Source of the DNA: Adineta vaga
Taxonomy: Eukaryota; Rotifera
DNA length: 64,000 bases
Assembly: GCA_021613535.1 (NCBI GenBank)
Contig: CP075494.1
Coordinates: forward strand, 8,804,001 to 8,868,000
Direction: 5' to 3'
The notes under the pieces were generated by a model, which made no database searches, was not told the origin of the DNA, and was given only the letters and a program-made list of their open reading frames with translations. The translations under genes were made by a program, and so were the position numbers. This document shows, piece after piece, positions 51,631 to 63,408 of the stretch (the stretch's first letter is position 1; every line of letters begins with the position of its first letter).

Positions 51631-53750
51631 TCAAGTTCGTAGTTCGCCAAATTGAGTGCAGCATAACTTACAGCGCCAATCACCTTCAGGTGCAGCTGTT
51701 AAAGGTGGCGTGCAGCAATACATGTGATAGCCACTAAGATTGAGAGAAAAAGTTTAAAAAACTATGATATATAAGAAAAGACCATACCGATCACAATCAT
51801 CACAGAATAAAAGCTCCGAATCATTTTCAGAATTGCCACATTCTGTACAGGTTTTACATTCCATACATTGCCATGGATATGTTTTTACTTGTCGAACCAT
51901 ATTAGGAGTAAATTTAAGACAAGTTGGATGTGCATAGCCACCACAATCCTGAAACGAGATTATATTCATTAAAATGTATCATAAAAATTAAGTATAGGCA
52001 AAATATGAAAGTACCTTGCAAGAAATCATTTGTTCTGGTAGTTTTGTTGCTTTATTTTCTTGTTCATTACCACCACAGAAATCACATTGAATACCTGTCC
52101 CAGTAGTGGCTGAAGGATCAGTCGCTGAAGTTGGTTGTTTTGGTGGTTGTTGAAACTGTTGTTGATATTGCTGTTGTTGTTGCTGTTGCATCATCATCAT
52201 ATGTTGCTGATGTACCATCTGATGCTGCTGTTGAGGATAAAAGGGAACACTATTAGATGGTGCTGAGCCAGATAGAGCAGCGACAGTCAGCGGCATTGAA
52301 GCTGATGGAGGCATTGAATGTTGACGAGATTGAGGCGGCATACCGTATTGTTGTTGTTGTTGTTGCTGATGATGAGGATAATTAGTTGGGTAAGGCGGTG
52401 TTGGCATACCAGGAGGACCTCCACCAGGATGCATTGGTCCGCTCATATTATTGTGAAGCACAGGACCGCCTGGCATAGACTGGTTCATATACATTGGATG
52501 CGGCTGTTGTTGAAGATCACCAGATGAATTCATATGTTTTTGTCTCATCATAGCTGATGCATTAGATGATGTGGGTGAAAGTGCTCCATTATTATCAACC
52601 GTTGATGGTGTTGATGATGATGATGGTCGATGATCTGTATTTACTTCTTTATGTTTAGCGAGATGATATTGTAAACCAGGTTTTGTTTTATACCGTGCTG
52701 GACAAAATTCACACACGAATGGTAATTCAGCAAGTGTATATTGTTGACGACGATGACCAGGATGAATAGGTGCATTGGTAGTCGCTGCACTAGTATTCCC
52801 CGTAAAACTTCCACTAGCTATATTAAAATACGAAAGAAAGAGAATTATATGATTGATTCAAAATATTTCATATACCATTACTCTTTCTTGAATTAGAGTG
52901 TGATAATCGTTTAGTAGAACTACCACGCTTTGAACGTGTAGTTCCTGAAGAGACAGGAGATGATGGACCACCAGGTGTTCCTGGACCGCTACCACCATAA
53001 TCATCGAAATCCATATCATCAAAATCATCATCACCATCAAGAATATAATTCTGAAGATGATGACTTTGTGGGACTACATTATGTTGTGGCCAATGTGGTT
53101 GTTGTGGTTGAACGAGACCAGTCATTGGTGGCACAGAAGATTGTGATGAATCATCACTTGAACCACCCGTAAATCGATTACCTCCCACAGCAGAATTTTC
53201 AACCGAAGAAATAACATGAACATCTGAATTTGACATTCCTATACAATACAAAAATAGAAACAAAGCAATTTTCTATTATTAACAATTAAATTCAATTTTT
53301 CATACCAAGTTCACCAGCTCGTACAAGTACACGGGGATCATCTTCTGCTGTTGAAGGTATCGCACCATTTATATTATCTATTTTTGCAGACAAATTATCT
53401 GATTGTTGTTCATTAGTACCATTCGTAGTTATTGTTGAATTACTTGATTGATGTTGAGTTGTAGTAGAAGGCGGATGTGGTCTCCTTTTATGCCATTCTT
53501 TTCGTGCATAATATGTTACTTGATCTTGACGAAAAGGCATTAAACGTTGTATAGGTTGTTTCCATAGATGATTTTGTGTTGGTGTTTGAATAATATGAGT
53601 TTGTGAATCAACAAATGGTAAACGTAAACGAATACGTCTTTCGCGTAAAAGACGTGCATTGAATTTATGTACATTTGATAATGAATCTGAATAAGCAACT
53701 TCTGAACCAAATGCACGTGAGACACGTGATGTTGGCAATATATCAATCAT
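51631..53750 (-). CDS. DPF2: DPF/BAF45 double-PHD chromatin protein
   Basis: Subunit of BAF (SWI/SNF) remodelling complexes that reads histone H3 tails. The N-terminal Requiem domain shows FNARLLRERRIRLRLPFVDS and the WHKRRPHPP basic turn. An acidic patch follows (DGDDDFDDMDFDDYGGS). Then one C2H2 finger, FVCEFCPARYKTKPGLQYH. Tandem PHD fingers close the protein: CDFCGGNEQ ... CGGYAHPTCLKFTPNMV and CTECGNSENDSELLFCDDCD, ending GYHMYCCTPPL ... CKLCCTQFGELRT. Order and wording match DPF1-3/Requiem. Unlike vertebrate DPF2, a Gln/Met/Pro-rich insertion of about 150 residues separates the C2H2 finger from the PHD pair. Symbol is by family; DPF1, 2 and 3 are not separable here. Confidence 0.93.
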
Positions 53751-54055
53751 TCTCGACTAAATCGATAGTTAGTAAACGAGTTTTGTTTTGTTTATGTTCA
53801 TTTCATGCTCGCTCGTTCGTTCGTTCCATTCGATTACTATGATTGTCAATGTTCATTCACCAATCACATGTTAGATTTTCATCGTATGATAGATGGTGCT
53901 TTTGTAACTTGTTCTCTGTGTACTATTTGAGAATAACGTAAACGAATGAAAAGAAAGAGAGGTTTTTCAAATCCAGTCCATTGTTCACATCACCAGTTGT
54001 TTTTTCTTGTCTATCTTTCGAACGAACGACGGATATTTTCTTGTAGAATATAACA
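53751..54055. promoter_or_regulatory. Compact divergent promoter, DPF (-) / SLBP (+)
   Basis: Only 305 bases separate the two start codons, so the genes probably share a bidirectional promoter. It includes a TCGT repeat (about 53812-53826). Confidence 0.6.
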
Positions 54056-55878
54056 ATGGTTACCTACAGTATCAAAGATCTAATGGGTCTGTGCTCAGAT
54101 TATGCTCTTGATGCACAGATTCAAAAGATACTTTTCTCTTTGGATTTATGGGTGCCAAAAGCAGCTCGAGTATGTCATAGATTTCTTTGATCAAATTCAG
54201 ATAATTTCTTTTTGTTTCTATTAGGAAGTACATATTGATAATGTTGCCCAACAACGATATGCTGCAGCGACATATTCTGGTTTTAATCGCGCTCGGTTTG
54301 TCGTTTAGATCGAAAGGAAAATGTATTGCAATAGATCATTTTCGTTTTCATATAGATCACCATCAAGAAATGACACTATTACCAATAACAATATCAATAA
54401 TCGATTGCGTCGTACATTAGCTTCACGTTCAATGTCAGCAGAAGTTTTTCGTAGTTCCAGCGATACAGGAAGTAGTGGATCGTAAGCGAAAATTTACATG
54501 GAACAATTCTTTTTACATAATCATCTGTACCTCTTATTCACTCTAGTACTTTACGAGATGTGAATAAAGTTACAACAATATCAACAAATGTATCATTGGT
54601 GAAAAAATCAAGTAATGGTCAAAATCTCGATGATACTTCATCATCTGGACAATCTCAAATTAAATTAATGCCTATAATGGAAGGTGGTGAAAGCGAAGAT
54701 AAATCAACGGAACAAACCACAACAACAATCCGTATGAGTACAAATGTTCCATCAACAATCATTAATTGGACACCAATGGAGTAAAATCAACGTTTTCAAA
54801 TGTAAATATAAATTATTCTCCCTTTTTTTTCTCTTCATAATAGTATTGAACCATTGACATCAACAACAACAACAGGTCGTACACCTACTGATGCACTCTT
54901 TGAATTAAGTAAACGTGCAGATTCAGCTCTTAAAACAGCTCTCTGTGAAAACAGTGCGATGAAAACAAATAATAATAATAATGATCGTATTACACTACGT
55001 AAAAGTGTTAGTGTAATGAATCAAAAACAAAAAGTTGGCAGTGGTCGTTCATTAATTCGTGCTAAATCAGATATGGCAGGTTCTGATGCAAGGTAGACGA
55101 GATCTACGTTTTTTCATTTGGTCAGATATAAAAGAATTGATTTTCTTCTAGTCGCAATCGTGCGTTAACTCATATTGCTCGTGTTTCAGAACGTTATTTT
55201 AGTGACGAGTCAAAAACGATTGCTGAAATTGAAGAACTCGAACTTGAATACCTATTTAAGTATGTATTAAATTATCTAGACAAAAGATAATTTCTTTATT
55301 TAATTGTATGATCAGCGATAGAGGCAATCTTATGATCGACTTCGTTTTTGAGTTCAATTCGAAAATATCCTATATTTTATTTGTTTAGTTATATTCGTCA
55401 TTTAAAAACATTTCCTAAGTATACAGAAATGACTGAAGATGAAATTTTACAAGAAGTGGAAAGTGATCCACATACATTACGTCAACGAACAAAAGAAATT
55501 CTTAAAGGAAAAATGTCCGAATCGTATGCTGCTTATATTGCCAAATATCCGATAAAGTAAATCAATTGATATCATTTGCAAAATGAAGAATTTATGTTTG
55601 AAATAGAAAACAACGTCGACGTGAATGTCCAGCAACACCTAACAAATATCGCAAATGTTCTCGACGTTGTTTTGATGGACAATTGCGTACATGGCGTCGT
55701 AATTTACATCAATTCGACGAAGAGGGTAAACAAGATATGGTTGGTACAAATGATCTTAACGATTTAAATGAAAACGATGAAGTAACATCAACCAAGTAAA
55801 CATTTCGGATTAAAATTTCATTTAATAACTACTAATATTTCTTCTTCTCATTTTAGTCCAATCAAAGAACAAGCTTAA
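54056..55878 (+). CDS. SLBP: Histone stem-loop binding protein (SLBP)
   Basis: SLBP binds the 3' stem-loop of replication-dependent histone mRNAs and governs their processing and translation. Nine exons join in correct phase from MVTYSIKDLMGLCSDY to a short last exon ending NPIKEQA. The first two thirds are Ser/Thr/Asn-rich and unrecognised. The RNA-binding domain is in the last third: ESDPHTLRQRTKEILKGK, then AAYIAKYPIK, and CPATPNKYRKCSRRCFDGQL followed by RTWRRNLHQFDEEG. These align with SLBP motifs (R-x-K-x-I-x-x-GK, TPNK, SRRSWDxQ). The usual SRRSWD reads SRRCFD here, and the proline-rich stretch normally before TPNK is shortened. Both are notable for RNA contact. The start at 54056 is the first ATG. 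Confidence 0.85.
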
Positions 55879-56780
55879 CATTTAATCACGCCATTCTTCT
55901 TTTTCTTCACGAACTGTCTTTTTTTATACGTAAACATACAGATACACAATGTCAGATATCAACATTTGATGATACGATTTTCTATTTATGTCCTTCTTAT
56001 TTCACGTTAATGTATTAGAAACATTTAACTCTGCAGTTCTATCTTCTTCTTCTTCCTTTTTGTTCTATTGATCTGATGGATTTTTTGCCTCTTATACAAT
56101 ACAAATATAAACGGTTCTTAGTTTTTTATCGAAATTCATTTTTAAAACATAGAATCAAATGATTAGCATATTCGAAATCGGATAAGTGCATTGTGATCAA
56201 GTCTATGATTCATTATTGTTGTCTACTAATGATAGTTTGTTTAAGCTTTCGACTATTGTATCATTATTACCGATCATATTAGAACACTCGATCACAATTG
56301 TATTATGTAAGTGATAAAAAAAGACAGAGAAGTTTTTTCTATAAAATAAAATAACAAATGGAATTCTTTGAAAAACAATAGACGACAGTATCAATTTCAC
56401 ATTCATTTTACTGCTACCGTTAGTCTAACTTTCTCTCTTTCTCTCGCTGTCATTATTGAAGTAGACTGATAAAAGTAGGATCATATGTTCCTTTCGCCTC
56501 CTTATTACACGATCTGTAAATAAACTAATCCAAATGGTCCGTTGTATATACTTCGCTTCTGTCTCGACATATTTAGGTATACATGTATTGTTCGTATACA
56601 TATAACAAATAGTAATACACATCTTATTCAAAGCTATTCATTTACTTCAAACAGATGCTTGTTATTTGATCTATGCGTGTAAAACTTCTCTCTTCTCTTC
56701 TGTTAAACAATATTCAATGATAAAAATATTCATCGATCATCAATAACAATGAGCATTTCCATTGTATCAAAAGTCACACT
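55879..56780. other. Intergenic region SLBP - EGF-domain gene
   Basis: 3' side of SLBP and promoter side of the next plus-strand gene. Short minus-strand frames (56203-56631) have no motif. Confidence 0.5.
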
Positions 56781-58236
56781 ATGAGTAAAGTATCACTATG
56801 GTGGCTACTTATTGTAGTCTTTGAAAATATCTGTATTATCAAAACTGATTGGATTACAGGTAAGAAAAATCTTTAAAACCAATCATTGTCTATATCAATG
56901 AAATTGATTTAAAGGTAATCTTTGTTGGTCGATGCCTTGCATGAATGGAGGTTCTTGTTTTGGATCAACCTATACTTATCTTTGTGTATGTCCAGTTAAT
57001 TATAGTGGAGCTCTATGTGAAAAACGAATCGGTAAAAAATAAGTCAAATTATTATTTTCCATACTAGCTAATGACTATTTAAACATTAGGATTATGTCAA
57101 GAAAATTCCTGTGGTAATAATGGTTTATGTATTGAAACAAGTTTAACATCATTCGAATGTCAATGCTATTTTGGTTATACAGGTCCAACATGTGCTGAAC
57201 TTATTCCAAGAAATCAGTCCCAACTGTGGTCGTGTAAGTAAATAAACTATTTGTTTTCACTGTTCAATAACGTATCATTCTAGCATTGTTACCCGTTCAT
57301 ACACGAGTTTTATTTGATATATTACAAGAATCTTATAATGCTCAACGAAAAGAAAAATCTTCATCTGAAATTGATAACAATCAAATAGATATTAGTGGCT
57401 TAATGACTACGAATCAATTGAACTTTGATAATTCATTGTCAACAATAGAACAAGAAGATACATTCACAACAGTTCAGAGTGAAACAACAGAAACTGAATT
57501 TATTCTTAAAGCAGAAGAGATTGAACTAAAAAAGATCTTTTCAGACATAACTACTATACCAACAGTAGATGTTAGTACTGATCAAGTTATCGAATCTTCT
57601 GATCATATCACTTCGGACATTGTGACTACGGAAAATATGAGTACAACAAGTATGCATCAATTTGAACACACATTTGCAATGACAACTGAAGATCAAGAAA
57701 CCACTGATAGAACAGAACAAACAAGTGAATCAATCATATCTACATCGAATCCATCATCAACAGATACTGTTACTATCGCTACACAGAATTCCATTGAAGA
57801 AACAATGAACAATTTTGAAAATAATGTATTAACTACAGCAGAAATAACTGAAGCTATTTCTGATAATCTCATGACAACCACTTCGGCTGAAACTATTCAA
57901 ACATCTCGTTCTCCAACTGCAAATAAACGAATACTTTATAAATTATGTCGTAGAATTTTAGCACATATTTTTCCTCACACACCAACGATGGCTGATGTTG
58001 AAACTGCTCTATCATTACCATCGGATTCTTCATTGGCAAATAGTTCTAACACAACTGATACATTTCGATCTTGGCTTCAAAAACGTTTAAATATATCTAC
58101 AAATCATATTCAAACATCAACAAAAACATCGGTTTCATTCAATAATATTCAACAACGATTAATTCCATTACAACGTATCGATATCGATGATGTACTTCAT
58201 CAAATGAGTAACAGTCATCGTGATTCCGAACACTAA
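56781..58236 (+). CDS. Secreted protein with two EGF domains and a mucin-like Ser/Thr region
   Basis: Exons at 56781-56859, about 56916-57031, about 57090-57233 and about 57284-58236 join in phase. A hydrophobic N-terminus (SLWWLLIVVFENICII) acts as signal peptide. Two EGF-like modules follow, each with the six-cysteine pattern: CWSMPCMNGGSC with LCVCPVNYSGALC, and CQENSCGNNGLC with CQCYFGYTGPTC. One exon per EGF module. The rest, about 315 residues, is rich in Thr, Ser, Glu and Asn, a likely O-glycosylated stalk, and ends with a basic patch and no transmembrane anchor. No function is assignable. AATAAA lies at 58279-58284. Confidence 0.78.
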
Positions 58237-58739
58237 TTGCTACTGTTTGATTATCTCATGGAACATTTTTTTGAACAAAATAAATTTCATTCTCTATCAC
58301 TTATGTATTAAATAATTCTCTATTCCCATAGGCTTTAAAAAATCTGGATAAATCGATGATTATCATCGTTACATAGTTTCAATTCATTTTAATGAAAGAA
58401 AGTTCGAAGTTATATAGAAACTGAAATTAGGTTAAAAAAAATATTGTTTGTACTTAGTTAATGGCAACCGATTAGTTCAACTTATTATTACTACTCGATA
58501 CTAAAACGAATGGAACATAAATGGGTTGCTCTGAGTCTTTCTTTTCTTTAAGTATAAATACTATGTTCATTAAAATAATTGTAATATGTTAAGTATGCGA
58601 GGGTGTTTCAACGACTAGAAATGCCTGACACAAAATCCACTATAATTGAGAATTTAAATGGAAAGTTGAAGAAGTAACTCGACTATATAAAGGTTCCGAT
58701 GTAATATAAACGCATTCATTTGAACGCACATTTAACATA
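58237..58739 (+). promoter_or_regulatory. Intergenic region with TATA box (58684-58692)
   Basis: TATATAAAG at 58684-58692 stands 48 bases before the next coding start, a typical core-promoter position. The upstream gene's AATAAA is at 58279-58284. The rest is AT-rich and featureless. Confidence 0.55.
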
Positions 58740-59295
58740 ATGAATACTTATTATGCATTGCTGCTACTTGGTCTGATCTTTGCCGCTATAACAAATACAA
58801 TATCTCATCCGATTTATCATAGTCAACGTCATTACGATAAACATCCAATGTTTCCAACGATGAATCTAGAAAATCCACATGAAGACAATAACGTTTGGCA
58901 AGGAGTCTTCAAATCAATGGATGGTAAGTTATTCGCGCATAGGCGCAAATTAGAAAAACAATGATTTCTGAAGATTTTCTTTCGAATGAAATTGATTGGA
59001 AATTAGTTCTTCAATATTTTCTTTATTATATTCATAATGAAGATGCACAATTGATAAAAAAATCTACCACATTTATTATCATCATATGACAATCGATCAA
59101 ATAATGATCGGATAGAACCATTTTCAATTCATTCGAAACCAAATCTTACCTAGTACCACTATCGACTGATAGTGATGTGAATAATCTCAGATTTCTAATG
59201 GAAACAATTCTTCAACATACACAAATAGCAGAATTTTTCTAATTTTTTTATTTTTTATTTTAGAACGAACACGACGTGGTTGGGGTAGTGGTTGA
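58740..59295 (+). CDS. Candidate small peptide-hormone precursor
   Basis: Two exons, 58740-58923 and 59264-59295, join in phase to a 71-residue protein. The signal peptide is MNTYYALLLLGLIFAAITNT. The propeptide is His/Pro/Asn-rich. The last exon encodes only ERTRRGWGSG: a dibasic cleavage site followed by GWGSG, whose final Gly could be converted to an amide. If the intron is retained, the frame instead ends with KLFAHRRKLEKQ. A TATA box upstream, an AATAAA at 59349-59354 and a good pyrimidine tract before the acceptor support the spliced model. I know no family with this ending. The hormone role is inferred from architecture. Confidence 0.6.
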
Positions 59296-59348
59296 CGATA
59301 AGAACATTTTTTATTTCATTGAAATTATACACAACGCTATCTTTTAAC

Positions 59349-59354
59349 AATAAA
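59349..59354 (+). terminator. Polyadenylation signal of the GWGSG precursor gene
   Basis: AATAAA, 54 bases after the spliced-form stop codon. It supports use of the small last exon at 59264-59295. Confidence 0.55.
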
Positions 59355-59868
59355 ATCATATGAAATGTTCCAAAAACATAAAAGAGCGTGAAAGCAAATA
59401 ATAAAATTTTCATTTCCAATCAATTTCTTATGCAGATCAGATTATTCTTAGCTCCGAAATTAATAGTTCGGGTTCAAAAAACAGTGTACGCTATCATGAT
59501 AATGTTTTATTTTTAAAGCACGTCATCCTAGGTACTCTAATCGGCTTTTTCAAAATCTTCTTACACCCATTTTTAGATTAATGAAATCAGAAATAAAAAT
59601 AAAATTCAATATATAAAAGAGTTACCAGGCGATGATATTACTAATCCAATCGGATATGCAATGATTAATATTTCTGCTCACATGAAAATCAATGAATAAA
59701 AGAGAAATATTCGAAGTCACCAATTGATGATTATATATTCATATGAAAATCAATGATTGTTTAATAACCTATTCAATCTATTCTCGATTGAGTGTAGGTG
59801 GAAGGTATCGAAAATTTCTTTTTCTCGTCTTTTTTATATTTGCTTGTATAAGTAATTCTTTTTCACTC
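59355..59868. other. Intergenic / 5' untranslated region of the small heat-shock gene
   Basis: An ATG at 59743 opens the same frame as the heat-shock protein and would add a hydrophobic, signal-like N-terminus. That hydrophobic stretch coincides with a pyrimidine-rich segment of about 48 bases bounded by GTATCG and TATAAG (about 59805-59852), the usual intron size here. I therefore read it as a 5' intron. Confidence 0.45.
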
Positions 59869-60962
59869 ATGAATCGATACTCTACGGATGGAAATAATGT
59901 CTACTACACTTCTCGACAACAATCAAGTGGTATACGTGCATCAGGTTGGCAATCACCAACTCCAAATGTTTATAAATCAACATCAGCATTTGTACCGTTT
60001 ATTCGTCTTGTTGTTGATTGTCCATTTGGTTTTAAAAAATGTGATTATACAATTGATAAATCTCAACGTGGTCGTTTAACTATAGCTGCACGCCGTCGAC
60101 ATCGATTTAAATCTGATTATCTTCTTTCAAAAAATCCAAATCAAATCACTTATCAAACATTTATTATTCCATTAGATGCCGATGTTAATCAATTACAATC
60201 GCATATTGAACGTTCAACTAATCGTCTTATTATCGAAATTCCTCGTTTATCTCCAAGAAATACATATGTTCAGTCGAATCAATCACCTACGGTCGCTCAA
60301 GAGATTTATGATGATAAAAAATACAGTCAAAGATATGTAAATAATAATCAAAGAGTTGAATATCGAATTGACTGTCATGGTTATACAGCTGATCAATTGA
60401 ATGTATTTGTTCAAGGTCGAGATTTAATCGTACAAGGTAAAACTATACGATCTTCCTCGTCTGATCCAACTCAACCACATACATCACAAAAATTTTCACG
60501 TAAAATTCCATTAACAAATGCAATCGATTCATCACAAGTTGTATCCTATTTTGAAAATGGTGATTTGATTATTCAAGCACCACTTAAACCAAATAGTGGA
60601 AATATTGTTTCATCTGCACCAATAGTATCAAATAGAACGACAGATGAGTATGTTCGTGTTCAATCATCAACACCAACAAATTCACACAACAACAACAACA
60701 ACAACATTATCATCGACGACCGGAACGTTCAAATCGTCGTCAATCACCAAGTCCAATACAACGAGAACATTCTGCTGAAAGTCTCGCACATCCTTCTTAT
60801 CGTTTATCACGAGATTTTGACGAAAATCGATCTCGACGACCTGTTATTCAAGAACGACATTTTGATAATAGTCGAAGTGATTCACTTCATCAACCAACAC
60901 GTAGAACTGTAACAACTAGAACAACATACCGTACTTCAGCTATTGACAACGATAGTGATTAA
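59869..60962 (+). CDS. Small heat-shock protein with two alpha-crystallin-type domains, frameshifted tail
   Basis: Chaperone of the HSP20 family. The second crystallin domain is clear: VEYRIDCHGYTADQLNVFVQ, GRDLIVQGKT, SQKFSRKIPLTNAIDSSQV and FENGDLIIQAPL. An earlier, weaker one includes GRLTIAARRRHRF, TYQTFIIPLDADVNQLQSHI and RLIIEIPRL. Two-domain proteins of this kind occur in flatworms and nematodes. After PTNSH the frame enters an (AAC)n repeat at about 60687-60706. Downstream, the frame used above gives an Ile/Leu-rich run ending at 60912. The neighbouring frame encodes a natural-looking Arg/Ser/His-rich tail (HYHRRPERSNRRQ...), ending RTSAIDNDSD at 60962, just before AATAAA at 60978. 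One base is missing or two are extra in the repeat. Start 59869 (MNRYSTDG) is preferred to 59743. Confidence 0.8.
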
Positions 60963-61746
60963 AATTATTATTTCTTAAATAAATTGCTTTTTATTATAAA
61001 GTCTTTTATACGTTACATCGAATCTCTTATTTTATACTCGATTCATGTACACTGAATGAACTAGGACCTAGTGTGCATTCTTATGTGCTTTGTTTATTCT
61101 TTTAACAAGGAATGAAAATGTTTGAATTCATTATATAAGCAGATATGTCAGTTGAGTATGTAACTGTCTGCACTTATTCACAGAGACATTTTACAAGTGA
61201 CTATATATAGATTCGTCGAGTGAAAAATCAAAACAGAGAAGATAAAATGATAAAACAAAATCTATGAATACTTGAAAAATAATCGCTATCGTGTGTGTGT
61301 GTCTATGTGTTCTTTTTTTCTTCGTTCGTTGAACTCGATCAATGCTTGCGCTATACAATATGATCTCACCTTACTGTTCATGAACATGCACATATGCACA
61401 AGTTCAACGCGTGATAACTAAACAGAATTGTACGATCGAGCGGTGAAATGATGAATCTCGAAAAACAAAGTCCATAATCATCGTGGCATGTAGAGAAAAA
61501 TAGATTTATTCGCTCTATTCGTCGCGGTCGAATATGGACAAAGAGAGAGAGAAAAGTAGCATGTTGCTATATACTTTTCTCCCTCTCTCTCTCTTTTTTT
61601 TTGCCTTTCACACTCCCATTTTCTTCGATATTACATTCAACTAGGAACTTTTACCACGTTGGACTTGAGATAAGACAATATTATCGTTTTGATCACAAGT
61701 CGAGCCCCTCAAAAGTAAATATCTTACATAAAAACTGATAATTTTC
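60963..61746. other. Intergenic region
   Basis: AATAAA at 60978-60983 ends the heat-shock gene. (GT)n at about 61292-61304 and (CT)n at about 61579-61600 follow. The rest is the promoter side of the glycosyltransferase gene. No gene visible. Confidence 0.5.
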
Positions 61747-63069
61747 ATGCGTTTATTTTCTGTTAATCTTAGTATGTATTCTCCAGCACGTAAAGTGCGT
61801 GCTTCACTAATCAGACGAACATTATTTTTAATCATAACTGGTATTCTTAGTGGTCTTCTACTAATTGAAACAGTTCTTGAATTCGGTGATAAATCAACAA
61901 AAACTTCCTATGAACCAACACGAAGTGCTGGTTTAATGTTAAATCGTTCTCAAATGTTATTAGCCAAAGAAGTTCTTCTTGAACCATTCTTATTTTCTTG
62001 TGCACCGAAATTCGATAAAACATCTCCAAAATATCCACTCTATATTATTATCAAAACTAGAGCTGTGTCATCAGGTACATATTTACAACGAAGAATGTTT
62101 ACAAGATCGAGTTGGGGTCGTGAAGCGCATGCACTTGGAATTCCCGTTATATATGCAATTGGAAAACCAAAAGATGATCATGTACAAATGATGCTCGAGC
62201 TTGAAAATAAAAATTATGGAGATTTACTACAATTTAATTATATAGGTATGAAAATACATAAAACTAGATATTTTTGAACAAGAAAACTTCTTGTTTTCGT
62301 AGATGCTTATTACAATATTACGATTAAATCAACAGGTATTTTTAATTGGTTTGCAACACGTGGTTGTCAACATGTAACGCCTTATCTATTTGTTGTTGAC
62401 GATGATGTTCTATTGAATCTTCCACCATTCTTAGCAATGATATCTAGTCATATGTTTAACTTTAATACCATTTATGGTTTATATCTTGCTGATATTGAAC
62501 CACATCCAACTGGTAAATGGTCTGTTAGTTTAACTGACTTTCCCAATCGAACATATCCTACATTTATTATTGGTGCTTCAATATTATATCCTTCTATAAT
62601 TGTACCTCGATTAGTTGATGGTGTATATAACTTAGTAGACAAAAATCAACCAATTCTATTCTTGGATGATGTTCTTTTTAGTGGAATCATTGCTGAACAA
62701 TTAGGTATTCAACGTGCTCCGATGTCTGGTATTGAAGATTGTTCATATACAGATTTATTTTCATGTATTATTATAACGGAATGTAGTAATCTACGACGTT
62801 TGTATATTTGGTCAAAATTTATTCTCACTCGTCTTGGACAAGATACATGTGAAATTAATCGTTTAATTAATAAGACAAGTTATACAAAATGGCGTGGAGA
62901 TTTTGTACATATGCGAAATGGCACAGCTATTATTCAAACAAATGAATTGAATCAACCAATATTCATTATTTTATCTGATTATCATTCGAAGATATCTTTT
63001 CTCGTATTACTAATTCTAATTTTTGTATTTATTTCTGTTAAATTGAGTCAAGGACAAAAATTTAAATAA
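61747..63069 (+). CDS. GT31-family beta-1,3-glycosyltransferase
   Basis: Type II Golgi enzyme that would transfer galactose or N-acetylglucosamine in beta-1,3 linkage. Two exons (61747-62246 and 62304-63069) join at YI-DAYYNITIKS. A short basic cytoplasmic tail and a membrane anchor (TLFLIITGILSGLLLIETVL) start the protein. GT31 motifs: RRMFTRSSWG, DAYYNITIK (family D-x-Y-x-N-L-T-x-K), the metal-binding VVDDDV and LDDVLFSGIIAEQLG, corresponding to the catalytic E/D-D-V motif. Unusually, a second hydrophobic segment (SFLVLLILIFVFISV) lies at the C-terminus, so the enzyme may be anchored at both ends. AATAAA overlaps the stop codon (63065-63070), with another at 63095-63100. Acceptor specificity cannot be told. 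Confidence 0.88.
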
Positions 63070-63120
63070 AATTAGCTGTATGACAGCCACTTTCAATAAA
63101 TACATTGGTTTTAATATATT

Positions 63121-63175
63121 ACTTGAAACTTTATTCGACGTTTCGACTGTTTAGACGGTCATTATCAAGATTGAC
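63121..63175 (-). repeat. Possible retroelement-tail motif (CGAAACGTCGAATAAA)
   Basis: On the minus strand the segment reads ...TGACC, a small loop, then CAGTCGAAACGTCGAATAAA. The plus strand shows a stem of GACTG (63145-63149) with CGGTC (63156-63160). A TGA...CGAAACG arrangement of this kind recurs in dispersed 3' tails of retroelements and is reminiscent of degenerate hammerhead-ribozyme cores described for Penelope-like elements. No reverse transcriptase is present nearby. Recognition is from memory of the motif shape and is weak. Confidence 0.3.
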
Positions 63176-63408
63176 AAGCTTATAATTTGATGTTTTAAAT
63201 TTAATTTTACAATATTTCAAGATTAAATAAGACGATGGAGAAGAGAACAGAACAGAAATCTATGAAATAGAAACAATGCATATGATTCGAGGAACAACAG
63301 TTTTTTAGTATGTTCTTTTCGAATTTAGGATAGGATTGGGGAGAAACGTAATGAAGAAAAATTATATGCATAAACGTACAGTAGTATTGTGTGTTTTTCG
63401 ATTCAATT

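Noticed and set aside
59743-59868. Signal-peptide-like N-terminus that would make the small heat-shock protein secreted
   Set aside because: The hydrophobic codons fall on a pyrimidine-rich stretch with intron-like borders and the usual intron size.
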